Assembly (NCBI RefSeq): GCF_003073045.1
Contig: NC_037590.1
Coordinates: forward strand, 43,316,296 to 43,380,295
Reading direction: 5' to 3'
Source of the DNA: Pomacea canaliculata
Lineage: Eukaryota > Mollusca > Gastropoda > Architaenioglossa > Ampullariidae
Length of the DNA: 64,000 nucleotides
This document shows positions 1 through 12,209 of this stretch, piece by piece. Below the pieces are notes generated by a model. That model was not told where the DNA came from. It worked only from the letters and a program-made list of their open reading frames with translations, and searched no databases. Made by a program: the position numbers and the translations under genes. Numbering within the stretch: the first letter of the stretch is position 1; each line of letters begins with the position of its first letter.

Positions 1-1600
1 GGGTTATAGGGGCCCACGACACTGTTGATTCCATAGAACCGTAGTGAAAATAAAAATCGCTGCCCCGGGCTCATCCGATTTCCAGGTCACTTTGCGGTTT
101 TGTACGCGATGGACAAAAGGGAGGACTGCTGCTCGAATGTACAGAAGCGATAAATAAACAAACGAGGGTATAGGTCAAGGAGGAACAATGATCTGGTGGC
201 GTTCTGTTGCCACTCGTCGTGTGAACCATTCATTTAGCAATAATTCTTCAATAAGTATGAATAGATAATGAATAGCTTAACGCCGGATAGAACAAGAAGT
301 TAATTCTAAGAGAAAGCGACGACTGAAGAGACACAAATCTGAAAGTTTATAACTGACATTCATCATCATCACAGTGCACAGAAAAAGAAAGGAAAACTAA
401 TAAAACAATCAAAGGATGGCATCTCCATCGGCCATTCAGCGAAGCCGCCATCTTGATAAGAAAATCCTTTGGCTGCTCACCAACGGCGCTGTGGTTACGG
501 TTCAGTGATAACGGATCTGTCAGCCGGACAGAAGGGTGTGTACACTCCTACTGTCTTTTCAAAAGGGAGCTGTGTCAATGACAATGCAGGGTAATGGAAG
601 AGATGTTGGGGTAATGATATGTGTCATGTTAGTGACATTATAGGGTAATGCAAGGGATGTAGGGATGTTGGGGGCTGTGTCATGTCAATAGGGTTGTAGT
701 GGAGACTGTGACTGTCAAGAGGATGTAGGGATGACACAGTGTCCTGTGAAGGATATTGAGAAGACGGTGGATGTATGTTAGTGAGGATTTAGGGGCAATA
801 CTGTTCAGTTCTGTTAACAAGCATGTAAGACTGATGTATGTAGACAAATGTCTGACCATTATCACCTCGTATTTTCTGCCCAAGATATTCTCAAAGTTGT
901 ATTCAGGATTATCATTTAACCTGAACTACTAGGTCATGTGTTTTATTTAAGGTCAGATGTGTTCAGCTCCTTTATTCGAGGTCTCAAACAGCTGGCATTA
1001 GGGTTTCTTTCTTTTTACATTCTCTCTCTCTCACACACACAGGCAGTAAGGCGATAAGGTAGACAGGCAGTGGGTTTAGACACGTGGACATACAGACAGC
1101 CACTAAACCATCTCAACTTAATAATCCTTTATGCAATCAGAGATTAGACTTTGGCACAGCTTAGTAAACATCAGCTCTTATATACATGTATATAAACTGC
1201 AGCATATCTAGAGTCAACGGTAAAGACTGGTAAACAGTGTTGACAGTGGCATGCTTGCCTTCTCCGTGCATACATAACAACCATGGAAAGTTGTCCATGG
1301 CCGACTGCCGGACTACCCACTCATTGCCGACCTCTCAGCCAGCGAGTTGTCTGCCCACAGCTACCCTCTTCTCACTTTAAACAGAGAATTAGCAACATTC
1401 CACCCCGCCCTCCAGCTTGAATACAAGCCTCCAATCGTAGACTGACGTGTTTGTCTCTTGTCAACAGACACCCTCGCGGGGCAAAGTCGGGGTGAATAGC
1501 GATGAGACTGCCAGCCCTGGCCACTGATGACCGAATGCAAGCTCGAGCTCGTCCACAGTCTGAGCTTTGTGAAGTCCTCTTAACACTGGAAGTGGGCGTG
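1..1600. other. Spacer without a recognisable gene
   Basis: No open frame here has a protein-like composition, a recognisable motif or supporting splice sites. The sequence is AT-rich with a short CT/CA tract near 1020-1045 and the degenerate tandem repeat listed separately at about 570-760. Frames on both strands are short and their translations look random. Confidence 0.6.
570..760. repeat. Degenerate tandem repeat, about 50-bp unit
   Basis: Three imperfect copies of a unit built on GTGTCATG...GGGTAATG.AAGGGATGTAGGGATG can be followed by eye. The copies differ by many substitutions and small indels, so the array is old. No coding meaning is seen. Confidence 0.45.
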
Positions 1601-1618
1601 ATTAACAGTATCGAGAGG

Positions 1619-1850
1619 CGCACCGTTTGGTGGTTAGTGTCTTCCACTTTTGAATGAATGGTTGGCGGTTCGAAGCCTCACCGGTCCGCTCAAGGAGACT
1701 CCCACACTTGTATCGGTTTGATTCCCGCATGTGCAAATTATTCTTTCAGTTGACCCAGATTTTGATTGGGTACCTGACCCGTGGCGGGTGAGGAAGGCAA
1801 TTTCAAGGGAGTCTCCAGCCTCTCCTCGACAGGCCAAAGCTACGGGACTA
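1619..1850 (+). repeat. tRNA-headed SINE-like element
   Basis: The left end resembles a tRNA-type polymerase III promoter: a box-A-like TGGTGGTTAGTG at 1628-1639 is followed about 30 bp later by a box-B-like GGTTCGAAGCC at 1667-1677. A non-tRNA body follows, containing GATTGGGTACCTGACCCG. It does not fold convincingly as a full tRNA, so a SINE is a better reading than a tRNA gene. The right end and target duplications are not defined. Confidence 0.4.
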
Positions 1851-2690
1851 ACTGTAGTTCTATCCGTTTGCTGATATTCCTAACATGAGATTTGTAGCTG
1901 TAAATACTTATATTTTCCTAAACATGATTTAACTAGTTTTGCGCTTTTTTCTCACCTCGCTCACGGTTGGTTTATTAGATAGGAAAGTGCTTACACCTCC
2001 TGATTATTTCGCACTATTGGGGGGAAGGGTGTACAATGGGAAGATCACTGACGTATCCGTAGAAAACTCCCGACAGCCAGTCACATAAAGACCTGAAGAT
2101 CAAGTAAGTCTGTGTGTCCCGAGACGAAATGTGAACTGACGACCTTACGATTCTTGCAAGCTTACCGCCACCCCACACCTCACTTGTCTGCGGTTAACCA
2201 ACATTTACAGGGAGGCAAGTCCTGCTGTTCTCTCGGCTATCGTTTTGACTATTGAGGCTAGAACTTTCTCTGCACCGTACACATCGCGGAAAGAAATGAA
2301 GCATTATGCTAACGATGACACCATGTCTTTTGTTACCTATATCTTACCAGAGTTCCCTAATCTTGGGATTGCCTGTATGGCTTTATTGCACCAATAGCTC
2401 ACGGAGAAAAATATTCTCTATAGATGCAGGTATGTACGACTAGTTCTAAATGGTTACATAATTCTCTTTTTTTTGACCCCAGGGAACTGGCACGGGACTT
2501 CTAGCACCCAATGTCATCTAACTGCACTTTACATGCCACAAAGACCTACAACATTTCACACTAGATAATGGAGCGTAACTGTGTAAAAAATATTTATTTG
2601 TAAAGAATCGCGAAATGCTCTTTGGCTCTTCTTACTGTGAACAGTTGGGTCGACAATTAGTTTATCAATCGGCCAACCGTTGTTTTAAAT
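1851..2690. other. Spacer downstream of gene A
   Basis: No gene is seen. Frames are short and lack motifs. The right edge abuts the probable poly(A) region of claudin-like gene A. Confidence 0.5.
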
Positions 2691-2696
2691 TTGTGT

Positions 2697-2703
2697 TTTA
2701 TTG
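2697..2703 (-). terminator. Candidate poly(A) signal of gene A
   Basis: On the minus strand this reads AATAAAA. It lies about 480 bp past the gene A stop codon, so 2704-3181 would be the 3' untranslated region. Long frames overlap this stretch on both strands, but none looks coding. Confidence 0.4.
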
Positions 2704-3181
2704 GTTCATACATGTATTATGTTTCGGCGCTCGACTGTCATATTTTTAGCACTTGAAACAGAGGTGTCTGACATTCTGCATCGTGAACCATGCTTGCCTC
2801 TCATGTTGGTAGGTAGCATCACTGGGCTATGGCCACCGAATCTGGGACACGCGCACAGCATTCCTCGGGTGGAGGAGCACTGGCGTGGACATCGTGCAGA
2901 GGTTGGCCCCTCCCCAAGTCCTGGAAATGCTGCTCCAAGTGCAGGTGGGCACACGGCTGACGGTTTACGTGGTTCACCACCGGTCGAAGAGACCGGTATC
3001 TTGTAAAGCCTCACCGTTCTGATGGTGCAGTTGGTCTCCAGACGGTTCACGTCCTGGGAAGTCACGTGGTTCTGGACATGATTTCCAGCACTGCGCTGTC
3101 GCAGAGTGTCCACATTCGGAGCTTCTCCACCCCACGTGCGGCCGTGACACCGACACGGGTGCGCGCTGCGTGGAGAGCTCT

Positions 3182-4535
3182 CTAGAGGCGGAGTATATGG
3201 AGGAGGAGGAGTAGCCGCCGCTGGGCAACTAGCTTCCTGCAGCGCATGCGCATAACTGGGAAGTGCGATCCCGCTTGCATCGTGTGCCTCCTCGTGTTGG
3301 GGTCAGGACTCGCACGCTGCGTCGGAGAAGAGCAGGCGTTTCGCCGGGTTCGGCCACTTGTGGGGGATCGGGTAGATACCACATGGGAGGGGCAGTTGGT
3401 TTGCACAACGTAGACCTCGGTGGTAGACTCTGGTGGTTCTGCCCCTCTTCTGTTCCTAGATGAGAGACCGTTGTGTCCACGAGCAGAATCATCAACCCCA
3501 TCATCACCGTACCCATCAGCGTCCAGGTCCGTCAGACGCCCACGGCTTCGGTGGTGGTCGTAGTAGTAGTAGAAGCGGCGGTCACTGTCTTCGGTGGTTT
3601 TTCTGGAGTTAGAGACGGCGATGATAAGGGCCACGAGAACCACCAAAATGCTTCCCGCGAGGTCAAGGCCAAAGCCCCAGGAGTAACCGAGCTCTGGGCT
3701 GCGTTTTAAGATGGGCGAAGTATTAACGATGTAGATAAGGCAGCTGATGAGGCCAAGGACACCTGTCACAGCCACACACATCGTGTGAAAGAAAAAAGAA
3801 AAATCACTTTTCACCCTTCATTTAGCAACGTTCATCACCAACCGTTTTAGTGTTCTGCGGTAGTGAATGGCACTTTCAACGAAAATTTTTTTGAGATCGT
3901 AAGCGTCGATACAAACAGTTAAAAATCGGTTTTAAGAATGAATAGAAATATGACATTTAACGCATAATCTCTCTCTCTCTCTCTCTCTCTCACACCCTCA
4001 ACAGACACAGACGGTTATATGTAAGCTCAGAGATTGTCACACACAAACACACTAAACTCACCGCCGACACCCGACGTGACTTCAATAACACGCGTGTGTG
4101 TGTACTTTGTCCTACACAGTGCGATGTAAGCTGTGTAGACACACGACAATAACATCCCCGCCAGTCCCAGACTCTGCAGAGCTTGTACGGCCTTGAACCA
4201 ATCTGCAAAAGGTCACCACATCCATCTCACAAGTCAATCTCATGACTTAGTCGGTGTCACAGGTCCATCTCATCACTTCATGTCAGTCTCACATGACACT
4301 ATCATCACTTTAGTATCACCTCCCCACTCTTACCTGGCTGCCCGGAAATGGCTGAACAACCGTCTTGCGTGCAGCCCAGCCAGAGCCCGCTGTGGCTGTT
4401 GATGATGCCATCGTCGTGGCTGTAGTTCTGGGCCCACCAAGGCACGGCGAAACCCGTGATGAACAAAGCGATGGATTTGAACAGCATAAAGACAGCGACT
4501 TTGTAGCATGCTGGTCTCTCTGACAGACCCGACAT
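3182..4535 (-). CDS. Claudin-like tetraspan protein (gene A), three exons
   Basis: Exons read 4535-4334, 4202-4062 and 3762-3182. Each has GT-AG borders and phase-1 joins that give one 307-residue frame. I chose Met at 4535 over the upstream Met at 4601 because it aligns with the starts of the sister genes. The sequence shows TM1 (about 12-32), W33/W34, the loop motif GLW (50-52) with C55 and C60, TM2 beginning WFKAVQALQSLGLAG (69 on), TM3 (about 115-128) and TM4 (about 144-164). The W-GLW-C-C signature and topology place it in the PMP22/claudin superfamily, whose members sit in the plasma membrane and often form cell-cell junctions; its own role is inferred only from that. The cytoplasmic tail is long (about 140 residues) with a Tyr run, an Asp/Gly-rich patch and an Arg-rich end. 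It ends ...HILRL, with no PDZ ligand. The tail frame is less certain than the membrane part because an unseen intron could change it. Confidence 0.8.
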
Positions 4536-5439
4536 GCCCTGCGGTGGTCGTACTGTTGTGTGCAGACCGTCGTTATGGATGACAGCAGCGATAGCCCTCA
4601 ACTATGTCCTCGCTACGGGACACCCGCAGAACTCACACCTGAAAACAGACTGGAAAGACAAACGCAGGTAAAGATGAGTGTAGAGTGTGGCAAAAAAAAA
4701 AAAATCACTGGAAACGAAGATTGAATTATTTTGATTGTCATCAATATTTCTTTTTAGTGTTTCATATGTTTATTGCCTGATTTACCAGAAGACAACCGTG
4801 TATTCTGCACCAAGCTTTTTAATTTTGAAAAAAACTTTTTGGCATCGTAAATAATAGAAATGTCTTCTCGTTAGTAAAAAAAAAAGCGCTTCCAAATACT
4901 TTCTTTAATACCTGATTATTTATTCGTATGTGCAGCCGTGTAGGCATAAACAGTAATTGACCACAATCCCTTCTAACTTCACAAGTGCCGATCACCCGCC
5001 ACCTAAGGATGATGATGATAAAATGAATATATATATACAGTTCCAAAATGACGATATTTACCTTGTGCTATTCACAGTGTTTTGTAGTCTGGCATATGTA
5101 AACAGATCAGTTGATTTCTGGACAGTAAATAGTAAACTGTAAAGAAATATATAATTTCTTCATATTTTCCTTTATTTTAGATCTTTGCTTTGTTACCACT
5201 TCTACTCCTTTCGCTGCATCAACTGTTTCAGTGGCCTCTTTGTGTTTCAGCATCGTCGATATCGTCGACTTGATCGTGCCCTACTCTTACCGAGGAGATA
5301 ATTCCATCATCCCACGTTTTCTGCTCTCATAAGTTTCTTAAATTGAGTTTTTGTTCTTACTGTTTTCATCTTTCCTTCCTACTGTTTTCATCTTGTGTGA
5401 GTGTTTCCCCTCAAGCGTGGCGGATACACGTGGTGTCTC

Positions 5440-5572
5440 AAACAGGTTATAGCGCGATAGTCGAGCACCGAGCAAAGTGGTTGAGCACCGAAATAAAATT
5501 CTTTCGAAGATATTGGTGAAGGACCGAACCGTTGGAGCACGGTGCAGCTCGAGTATCAAGGTACCACTACAT
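5440..5572. mobile_element. Solitary end of a pogo/Tigger-like (Tc1/mariner) element
   Basis: The right border reads CGAGTATCAAGGTACCACTA. Its reverse complement, AGTGGTACCTTGATACTCG, matches the inverted-repeat style of the more complete element at 50527-51378. Inside are several lines resembling GAGCACCG, seemingly from the same repeat. The opposite end was not found, so this is a truncated copy. Confidence 0.4.
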
Positions 5573-5845
5573 CTACAGGTGCGTGCAAATGTGTGTATCT
5601 GAACTATGTCCTGGGTTGTTTTCCTTTCGTAATGTCATCTTAATCTTCAAACTGGTTAACTCTGTGCCTCAGCTGCAGCTGGCCGCTTTGACTGTCCATT
5701 AGAAAGTAAGGGGTTAACACTGTGTGACGTCACAAGCATCTCCTGGACCCTCTCCTGTGGCTGTACCCCAGACTCCGCCTACACCTCGACACTTCTCCTG
5801 TTGCTTTTGACATGAACTCGACAAATTTAGCTCCAGCGTCGCCCA

Positions 5846-6030
5846 CGCCTTGTGGGTAGAATGGGCTGTTCTTAGATGGCAATCACGAATAAATAGAAAC
5901 GGACTGGATAGAGTAAAGGCAAGGAAGCCAGAGAGTGAGAGGAAGGGACCGAATGCAAAGAAAGTGTCAACCATGCCTTGTAGATAAAATGGGCTTTTCT
6001 GGCAAGCCCTAACCTAGAGAATGAGTGGTG
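5846..6030. repeat. Two-copy imperfect repeat, about 125 bp apart
   Basis: GCCTTGTGGGTAGAATGGGC near 5849 recurs as GCCTTGTAGATAAAATGGGC near 5974. Each copy is followed by related purine-rich sequence. It may be an internal duplication in an unidentified dispersed repeat. Confidence 0.35.
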
Positions 6031-9000
6031 GAGTAAGTTGCGGAAGGAAGAATATAAAACAAGCAATCAAATCTATTAAGTACCTAGCGAATTCTCTCAC
6101 TTTGCGATGAAATATTGACCAGCCATATTTTACTTCTTTTCAAAAAGCTCGAATATCAGAAGGATATAAAGGATCCATAAATCAAATCTGTAGAAGTCAG
6201 TTGGTATATACATGGGTAAAGGTCCCATAGATGGATGAGTAGTTGTAAACACCTGTAAGTTGTCTACTGTTTGTAAAAATTGGCAAATGCTATGACGAAT
6301 GGAGTCTGTTTCTCCTTCCACTGATTTTCACAATTTCCTTTAAAAAATATCAGTTACACGTCACTGCTAAAAAGAGAGTGGATGATTTTTCCCATTACTA
6401 GCCTGAGTGAGCCCCGAAACAGGGACCCACTGCTCTGAAGTTTAGCTCACACACCTGTAGGGGAAGGAGAATGATTCTGAATGTATGGATCATACAGAAC
6501 TTACCTGTACAGGCTCATTCACAGAGCAATCTTCTAAAAACTTGAACTCGTCCTGCACATGGTGGGTTTGCTGCTCTAGCACCTTAGTGTGGACCCTCGT
6601 CTACGACTCTACGTTGCAAACACGTTGATTACCATGTCGCAAGATTTGCTACATTTACTTTACCCTGTAGTCAATGTATGCAAGACAACAATACTCACCG
6701 AAATACTTCATAAGCGATGCTTTACTGAACTTCCTTGTCGCCACAACTAATTTATGAACCCCACAAACAAGTCCAGAGTACATTCAGTTCAAAGATTCTC
6801 AAGATAAAGCTTTTTGTCAGATAACTGGTTTTCTCTGCATAACTACTGCACAACATTTAAAGAATAACACATGCACATACTCTTTATGCACGGTATGCAC
6901 GCAGACCTACAGACATCACCGCGTATTTACCATCTTGGGGAAATTCAATCTTGTACTGAGCTCAGTAAAGTCATTACACAAATGTTGTCTTCTCTGTAGA
7001 CCTTTGAATAAATAATTATATTATTTCCTCTACTTGTGAAAGATAGGAAGCGTCTTACGACCAGCTGATGGCGTGGACACAAAATATCTTACAGTCATTT
7101 CAATCACCGGCCTGATTAACCGGACTAAATAATATGGAACAACACTAACGGAAAATATATCCGTGTCACGTGATACCACGCGATCGACAGCAGCGAAAGT
7201 CGCTTAAAATAGCATCCGTCATTGTCGTCGTCCTCCATCATGAAGTTATAAGAAGTGATACTTTTACAGTCCTGGTCAGATTAACCCAACTGACGGAAAA
7301 CCTACTGACAAGGAAAACGCGGTCGTCGTGGTCGCTTTGTAGGGGTGTATATCACGGGTACAGGTTCATGGGTCATATCAAAATGTCACACCTGTTAATA
7401 AAAAATACGATTGTCTGTTTGATTGTTTGGTGCTAACACTTAGCCACGTGTAGTGCATTCGGTCCCTGGTCAGCAGCTTTACTTACTTGGAAATTATAGA
7501 TGAGTGAGTTGAAGAGTGCGCAAAGAAGCGAAAAGAGAGAGATTGAAAGACAGGATGACTGTAGAAAAAAAAGAGGAAAATAACTGACTGCGGCCTTTCT
7601 GAATAATTACCATCTGCACTCCTGCTAAATACATCCTAAAAAATGAGACATTTTCTGCGAATTTTTTTATATAGAGAGAGTAAATAGAGCTAAATGTTTT
7701 ACAGTATGAAAAATACAGAAGGAAAAGTCTTTTGAAAGCAACAACAGCGAAATATTAAACAAACGAAAAAGTTCGCTTTTGTTCCTATAAACCTACTTAT
7801 ATTGAAGGGCTGAGTTTTAAAAGAAAACTATAAACACGTTAATAAAGTAAATAAACAAACTTAATAATTAGTATCAAAAACATAATTATCCTAAACTCAA
7901 TAAATTATGAAGTATTTCTAAAGGTAAACTGACCTTATAACATTGTCTTCAACCTCAAGTGCTTCGCCTAATCCTCGACCTCAAGCGAAATTGTTGCGAT
8001 CTTGTATATTGGCCGGTAGGGGATGTACATGCTTAGCAACCCACGTGAGGTCACGTGACGCTAAACGTCAGCCATCTGGCGCACACTTCGGACCTCGCCA
8101 ACATCCTGAGCGCAGATCTCGTTAACCCCTTCCTTCCTGATGCGCCTCACATGACTTCATCGGGGGACGTGAGACAGAACTCCAGTCGTCTCGCGGATTG
8201 TTAAGTTCACTATTTTATGAAATCAGCAAAATGTCTTTATATCAGCATCATGATCATAGTCGTCGTCGTCGTCGTCATCATCATTAGATAATTTAAATAG
8301 CGCATTTCCCCAGTGGGAAGCGAGCAAATGAGTACAACATAAAGGCATTCAGCAGATTTTTTTTATTCCCAGCAGAAAGAAAAGCGTTTACATATAAATA
8401 ATAACTTGTAGTGCCCGCACAAAAACAAACAGCCACCCAACCTGTATCAGTCTCCTATGATGTGTGTACCGAAGACCCTACAACTAATGGTTTATTCAAA
8501 AAACCAGCATATATATATATGTTTTGCTTAAAAGCGGAACTTCTTGTGGGCGTTATATAGGAAGCGCTGTGTGTTGTGCTTCTTGATGGAAAATAAAGAG
8601 TTAATGGTATAGAGGCTAGGAGGAGTGCGGGACACACTGCGGGCCTTGTTTTGTATCAGTAAGATGTCAACATTACTCAGTTTCCGCAGCCTCACATCGC
8701 TAGTCTTGGGTGAAGTTAACAATGAATCTGCTATCCACAAGTCATTTGCGTGCTGTGTGTCAACTGTCCACATTGTTTCGTGAAAATAACTTGTAAACAA
8801 TCCTCCAGTTATAACAGTGAAATACTGTGGTCAAGTATTTCCTGTTTATGAAACTAATGGATTTTGCCTCAATTTTACAAGATTTGGGAAACTATTTTCT
8901 TCTACGTTTCCCTACAACAGGAAAGGTTTTGTGTATTTTCTGTAAATTTTTAAATTGTATAAATTTATTTGAAAGACTTAAAGGAAAATGACGAAGAAAG

Positions 9001-9572
9001 AATTTAAGTACAAAAGACAAACGAATGAAATAATAATTAACACATAAGTTAATAGTATCAACAGAAACATCACAGCAGCATTAATGACCTGTGGTGGCTT
9101 TAACAGCGGTAAAGGATGAACACACAGATGAACATTGCGATCGTCTTCATGCTCATCTCCTTCAGTGTTCGTCACTCTTTACTCACCACCATGGACGTGG
9201 GACTGGACTGGACGCAAGAGTCAGGCGCTCCTTGAGGTCAGGCTCTGTGAAGGAACTGGTCACATGTACACAGACTTACGGGTCATGGCGGGCGTCCAGG
9301 GAAAAGAGTGCAGGTCCCCTGTACTTCCCGAGTGCTTTTCCTTTTCGGAAGTTTCTTTCCCATGGACGTGCCCAGGAACAGCAGATGTGATACGCGTACT
9401 GTAAGTGTATGTGTGTGTGTGTTCGTGCGCTTGTCTGTGTGTCATGTCAACATCACAGAGCTGCGACGAGGGAAGAAATCTCCTCTGGCAATCACAAGAC
9501 ACACAGGGGATAGAATTTCCTCCGGCACTTTTGAACACGAACAAACATACACACAAATAGTAACATTTTTTA

Positions 9573-9834
9573 TTATTAAAGGTCTAGTGGGTTGCAGACT
9601 ACGGCAAAAGCTCAATTCAAAGATTTTGTTTACAAAAATGTGACTACCTCTACTTCATTCTGAGATGTACTCCTTCAAACATCAATACAGATACTCATAT
9701 TAACAGCTTCCCATTGATTAAGCCCTTTACAACCAAACCATATAGCTGTATGATCTTGATATCTGCTGTTGGCCACTTTCTGAGCTTTATACAATCCTTA
9801 AAAATAAAATATCACCCCACTAGACCTTTAATAA
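9573..9834. mobile_element. Short non-autonomous DNA transposon with 19-bp inverted ends
   Basis: The two ends are perfect inverted copies of TTATTAAAGGTCTAGTGGG. Each contains TTAA, so the element proper may begin AGGTCTAGTGGG just inside TTAA duplications, as in piggyBac-type insertion. The interior of about 230 bp has no meaningful frame. The family is uncertain: TTAA suggests piggyBac-like, but the end sequence is not one I recognise. Confidence 0.5.
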
Positions 9835-10258
9835 GGACGCAATAGTAGGATGGGGCATCAGAGGAAAGTCCCAAGATCTCTGAGAAAAAGGCGGATACAT
9901 AGCTGTTTGGCTTCCACTGAAGGTAGGAAGTAGAGATCGGCACAGAAGCCGCTCCTAAAGAGCCACCCCACTATGGCGAGCATCAGTGTAAGATACATTG
10001 AAGCCTCACAGGCTGAAAGGCAGTCTTTTAAAGAAGCTACCTGCGCTGTATATTCAGCTCTCATAGAAAGTTTTTTAAACAACAAAATAAATCAATAATA
10101 ATTTGAATGAACTAAGAAAAGAAACACTAAAATAAATTGTACAGGTTGGTAACTATAATTGTGGTTTAAGTGTATTCAATTAGATGCAACTTAAGTCCCA
10201 ATGAAATCACAAATTTACTCACAGTATATGTCTCTGTCAATGAATGAGAGAAAAAGTG

Positions 10259-10480
10259 AGGGCGCCCGGTAGTGGTGAAAACACTCGCTTGTCACCACTG
10301 CAGTGAGCTGCTCCTGGTTCAGATCTCATCTCAGGACACTCTCTGTATGTGACATCTGTTAGCAGGGCTGGGCGTTAGGGGCGGAGGTTTCTCCGGTTTC
10401 CTCCCCCTCCCTCTCCCCCATAGTGCAAAATAACCACAAGGTGGAAGCACTTTCCAAACAAACCAACAACCAACCAAACC
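10259..10480 (+). repeat. tRNA-headed SINE-like element
   Basis: The head has a box-A-like GGTAGTGGTGAAAACACTCG at 10268-10287 and a box-B-like GGTTCAGATCTC at 10316-10327. A pyrimidine-rich body follows, and the element runs into a (CCA)n/(CAA)n tail. The head resembles the reversed copy at 12045-12205 (shared GTGG..AAA.CACT....TGTCACCA). This indicates a SINE family rather than a tRNA gene. Confidence 0.45.
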
Positions 10481-10504
10481 ACCACCACCACCACCACCAC
10501 CACC

Positions 10505-10552
<48 letters not shown>

Positions 10553-10553
10553 G
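10480..10553. repeat. Triplet microsatellite (CCA)n then (ACA)n
   Basis: Consecutive CCA repeats change to ACA/CAA repeats. On the minus strand they translate as long Cys/Gly, Leu/Trp or similar runs, which are artefacts of the repeat and not proteins. Confidence 0.8.
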
Positions 10554-10559
10554 AGAAAG

Positions 10560-12040
10560 AGAGTATTAATTTTGTGTAGGTGCTTTAAAATGGCAAAGGC
10601 ACAAAGATAACAATGCAAATCATAAAATTAATTTTTTAAAACTCAATAATGTAGGTGGAGACAACAAAATTAAAAAAATCATGCAACCAAGAGAAGAATG
10701 TATTATAAAAATTAAAAGTGAAGTCTTTTGATGCCTAGAAATGTTTACCTACTACAGTCAACAAAAAGCTTAAAAATTGACCCAAACGTTTATACCTCAG
10801 TGAAATTTTATGGAAGGCACTCACCACCACTGTGAGATAAACCTTTTGAACAGAAAACGGCAAATGCTATGATGCGATTTCTGCAACAATACAATAGTGC
10901 AATACCTGTGTTCACTATATGACACCATGCAACCCATAAATTTCTCTTCAAACCCTAGTTCTGCTTTTTGGGTGTGAAGCTGTAGTTATATCTGTAAAGG
11001 CTACAATAAATAAACACATGAATATTTCTCTTGCTAATCTTGAAAGCAGGAGATGATGTGAGTTTCTTGTGACTATCAAATATTTAACAGAGGAACTATT
11101 CTCTATACTCCCCTAGTTTCGTCTTCTGGGATAAGGTTTCTAAATGATTATCTCCCTTAGATCGTTCAGCCCTTTCTGGTGTGGCTGGAGTCGCTTTGTC
11201 TTGGTTAGATTGTGTGTTCCACTGTTCTAAACTATTAATGCTTTAAATAAGTCTTTTCACCATAAATAATGCGCCTTGTCATATTATTCTACACTTCATT
11301 TTCTCTCAAATGCACACTTCAGGACAGATGTAACAGTTCTTATACAGGAGATTATTTCATACAGTAAATGTAGTAGTGTTTGTTAGACAGGGAATTATTA
11401 ATACTATTATTTCATACAGTAGATGCCATTCATGCCAAGAGAAAGAGGGCTTTAGTTCTACTTGTTTTTAGGTGTTAAGAGCTCCAATATTTACAATGTT
11501 TATCTTTTAAAATGATGAATGAATGTAAGGGGAATGTCAGGGGAATATAGCAGTGATAACAGCTATGTTCATTATTCAACCAAGAAGCTAAATCAACATA
11601 ACAGCCACTTCTAGAATAAAGGGATATGCAGCAAGAAGGAGAGAGATTAACAAAATTGGGAACACAAATTTTCAAATAGTTAACTAGACTTCATACTGAT
11701 AGGGGAGCATATATAAACATAAAATTATTTAGGTTTAAAAGTGTAGAAAGTGTTTAAGAGCATATGGTGTGTTTATAAAAGTGTGGGAAAGGTTGATAAG
11801 AGAGTGGGAAAAGTTTATAGGAGTGTGGAATAGTATACAAATCCTTAAATATTTATAATAAAATAAATATAACACCTCTACTTAGCAGATTTTTACCTAT
11901 TCCAGGGGTCTCCGGAATGTATCCCCTGCGATAGGTGAGGAATTACTGTATTGCTCTTTACAATACTAAACAGAAACACAAAAAAGAAGTTGCATTATGG
12001 CTTGCTAGGCAAGTGAGCACTACTTTCTCTCTCTCCACAC
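10560..12040. other. AT-rich spacer
   Basis: No gene or clear element is seen. Short frames on both strands have no recognisable motif. Confidence 0.5.
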
Positions 12041-12044
12041 ACAC

Positions 12045-12205
12045 ACAGTGTGGAAGAAACCAGAGCTCCTGGTTAAAACAACCAGTGGTCAGCCCTGTAA
12101 AAACAAATCTCACACCCAGATCGAGAGAGATGTGCCAGAGCCATGAGATCCTCTCTTCCATGGTGACAAGTGCTTTGGCCACTGTACCATCAACTGCTGA
12201 GTGTG
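12045..12205 (-). repeat. tRNA-headed SINE-like element, reversed
   Basis: Read on the minus strand from about 12205, GGTACAGTGGCCAAAGCACT and TGTCACCATGG align with the head of the SINE at 10259. The body reads through ATCTCATGGCTCTGG and includes a CA/GT tract. Box B is degenerate. It is an old copy without visible target duplications. Confidence 0.35.
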
Positions 12206-12209
12206 GCTA

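Larger units (their letters stand above)
4621..9570. other. Long spacer between gene A and the first MITE
   Basis: I see no convincing gene. It contains a transposon end near 5440-5572, a duplicated stretch near 5846-6020 and a short GTC/ATC tract near 8257-8285. It also has E-box palindromes including GTCACGTGAC near 8052-8061. Open frames are all under 100 codons, overlap on opposite strands and have no domain or splice support. Confidence 0.5.

Noticed and set aside
10331-10618. Poly-Cys/poly-Gly and poly-Leu/poly-Trp frames
   Set aside because: They arise from the CCA/CAA microsatellite.
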